From NCBI GenBank assembly GCA_023390415.1, contig JAEWCW010000082.1:1-31708 (forward strand): a DNA stretch of 31,708 nucleotides, written 5' to 3'. The DNA is from Pseudomonadota bacterium. Lineage in GTDB: Bacteria > Pseudomonadota > Alphaproteobacteria > Sphingomonadales > Sphingomonadaceae. A program made the position numbers and the translations under genes. Each line of letters begins with the position of its first letter. Position 1 is the first letter of the stretch. The notes beneath the pieces were generated by a model. The model was not told the origin of the DNA and ran no database searches. It worked only from the letters and a program-made list of their open reading frames with translations. Below are positions 31,071 through 31,708 of the stretch, one piece after another.

Positions 31071-31708
31071 TCAGAGCCGTGCGATCAGGGCCTGGGCCGC
31101 GGCAGGGTTGCGGACCTTTGCGGCGCCGATGAAGAAGAGGAAGACGTCTAGGTCCTGGTCGGCCCAGGCCCGCGCCCTTGCGGCCAGGGTGTCGAGCTCC
31201 TCGGAGGCGTAGCCGAGCGGCTCGTCCTCGCGGGCGTTCTTGAGCCGGGCGTAGACGAAGCCTGCGCCGGGGACGGGCTCCGGATAGGCGATCGCCACGC
31301 CGGCTTCTTCGGCGAGCGCCGCGAAACTGGGGTCACGGAAGCTTTCATGTTCCGCCTCGATCGCATGGCGGAGTTGTCTGCCGCCCACCTCGCGTGGGAG
31401 CAGGTCAAGGAAGGCGGCGATCTCGTCCGGATCGAACTTCTTGGTCCCCGCAAGCTGCCACAGGATTGGCCCGAGCCTGTCGCCGAGCGCGTCCAGCCCT
31501 TGGCCGCAGAAGCGCCCGATCGCCTCGCCCGCCTCGCCGAGAATCTTCCGGTTGGTGCAGAAGCGAGAGCCCTTGATGGCGAACTTGAAGCCGTCCGGAA
31601 CGGTCGCCGCCCACCGCGCGAATGAATCCGGGCTCTGCAGCCGGTAGAAGGTCGCGTTGACCTCGATCGCGGTCAGCGCCCGCGAGGCGAATTCGAGCTG
31701 CTTTGCCT
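31071..31708 (-). CDS. DUF72 domain protein, partial
   Basis: The window edge cuts the N terminus; 211 residues remain, ending at TGA 31073-31071. TAIEVNATFYRLQSPDSFARW, GFKFAIKGSRFCTN and LGPILWQLAGTKKFD are the conserved core of DUF72 (YecE-like), a TIM-barrel family with no firmly known function. It ends 6 bp from the TIR gene's stop. The ALDH and DUF72 genes both look like ordinary chromosomal neighbours of the TIR gene. Confidence 0.9.
   Translation of the reverse strand, partial: AKQLEFASRALTAIEVNATFYRLQSPDSFARWAATVPDGFKFAIKGSRFCTNRKILGEAGEAIGRFCGQGLDALGDRLGPILWQLAGTKKFDPDEIAAFLDLLPREVGGRQLRHAIEAEHESFRDPSFAALAEEAGVAIAYPEPVPGAGFVYARLKNAREDEPLGYASEELDTLAARARAWADQDLDVFLFFIGAAKVRNPAAAQALIARL

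Overview
The window looks like chromosomal DNA from a GC-rich alphaproteobacterium, most likely a sphingomonad (Sphingomonadales). The basis is gene content and order: a class I (archaeal-type) lysyl-tRNA synthetase, an rpmF-plsX-fabH-ihfA-merR cluster, a one-polypeptide PabB-PabC fusion, and the style of several hypothetical proteins. That assignment is by recognition; no search was run. No rRNA, tRNA, insertion sequence, prophage or CRISPR array was seen, and no gap between genes exceeds about 210 bp.

Layout. 1-176: tail of a DUF885 protein. 285-5160: class I LysRS divergent from a DinG/XPD-type Fe-S helicase, whose stop overlaps the start of a SixA-type phosphatase. 5157-8151 (minus): rpmF, plsX, fabH, ihfA and a MerR regulator, joining ribosome protein synthesis, the start of phospholipid and fatty acid synthesis, and a nucleoid protein. 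8337-10849: a MAPEG membrane protein, a divergent CDF transporter translationally coupled to a short lipoprotein, and a glyoxalase II-like hydrolase. 11046-16385: an M15 peptidase with a peptidoglycan-binding domain, a methyltransferase-fold protein with a signal peptide, an M49-like lipoprotein peptidase, an aldo/keto reductase and an unrecognised exported protein. 16387-20039: serine dehydratase, PabB-PabC fusion and a DUF4383 membrane protein. 20174-22051: two convergent L,D-transpeptidases of different subfamilies. 22258-24188: separate LigD-type ligase and polymerase genes overlapping by ATGA. 24245-26397: a FixJ-like orphan response regulator, MsrA and Sua5/TsaC. 26445-29658: acyl-CoA dehydrogenase and an ALDH7-type aldehyde dehydrogenase. 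29742-31064: a TIR protein. 31071-end: DUF72 protein, cut by the window edge.

The most unusual object is the TIR protein (29742-31064): an N-terminal TIR domain, a 42-proline linker interrupted once by Val-Ala, a DUF2628 membrane region, a further membrane helix and a beta-rich C-terminal domain that may lie outside the membrane. It sits alone between housekeeping genes. Other points of note are the split NHEJ LIG/POL pair with no phosphoesterase domain, an M49-like peptidase with a five-residue HExxH motif, a SAM-methyltransferase fold behind a signal peptide, and a CDF transporter lacking most canonical site-A metal ligands.

The genome is very compact here. All eight convergent gene pairs end within 18 bp of each other or overlap, three of them by exactly 4 bp at CTAG or CTAA, so intrinsic terminators have almost no room. 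The clearest terminator lies after lysK.
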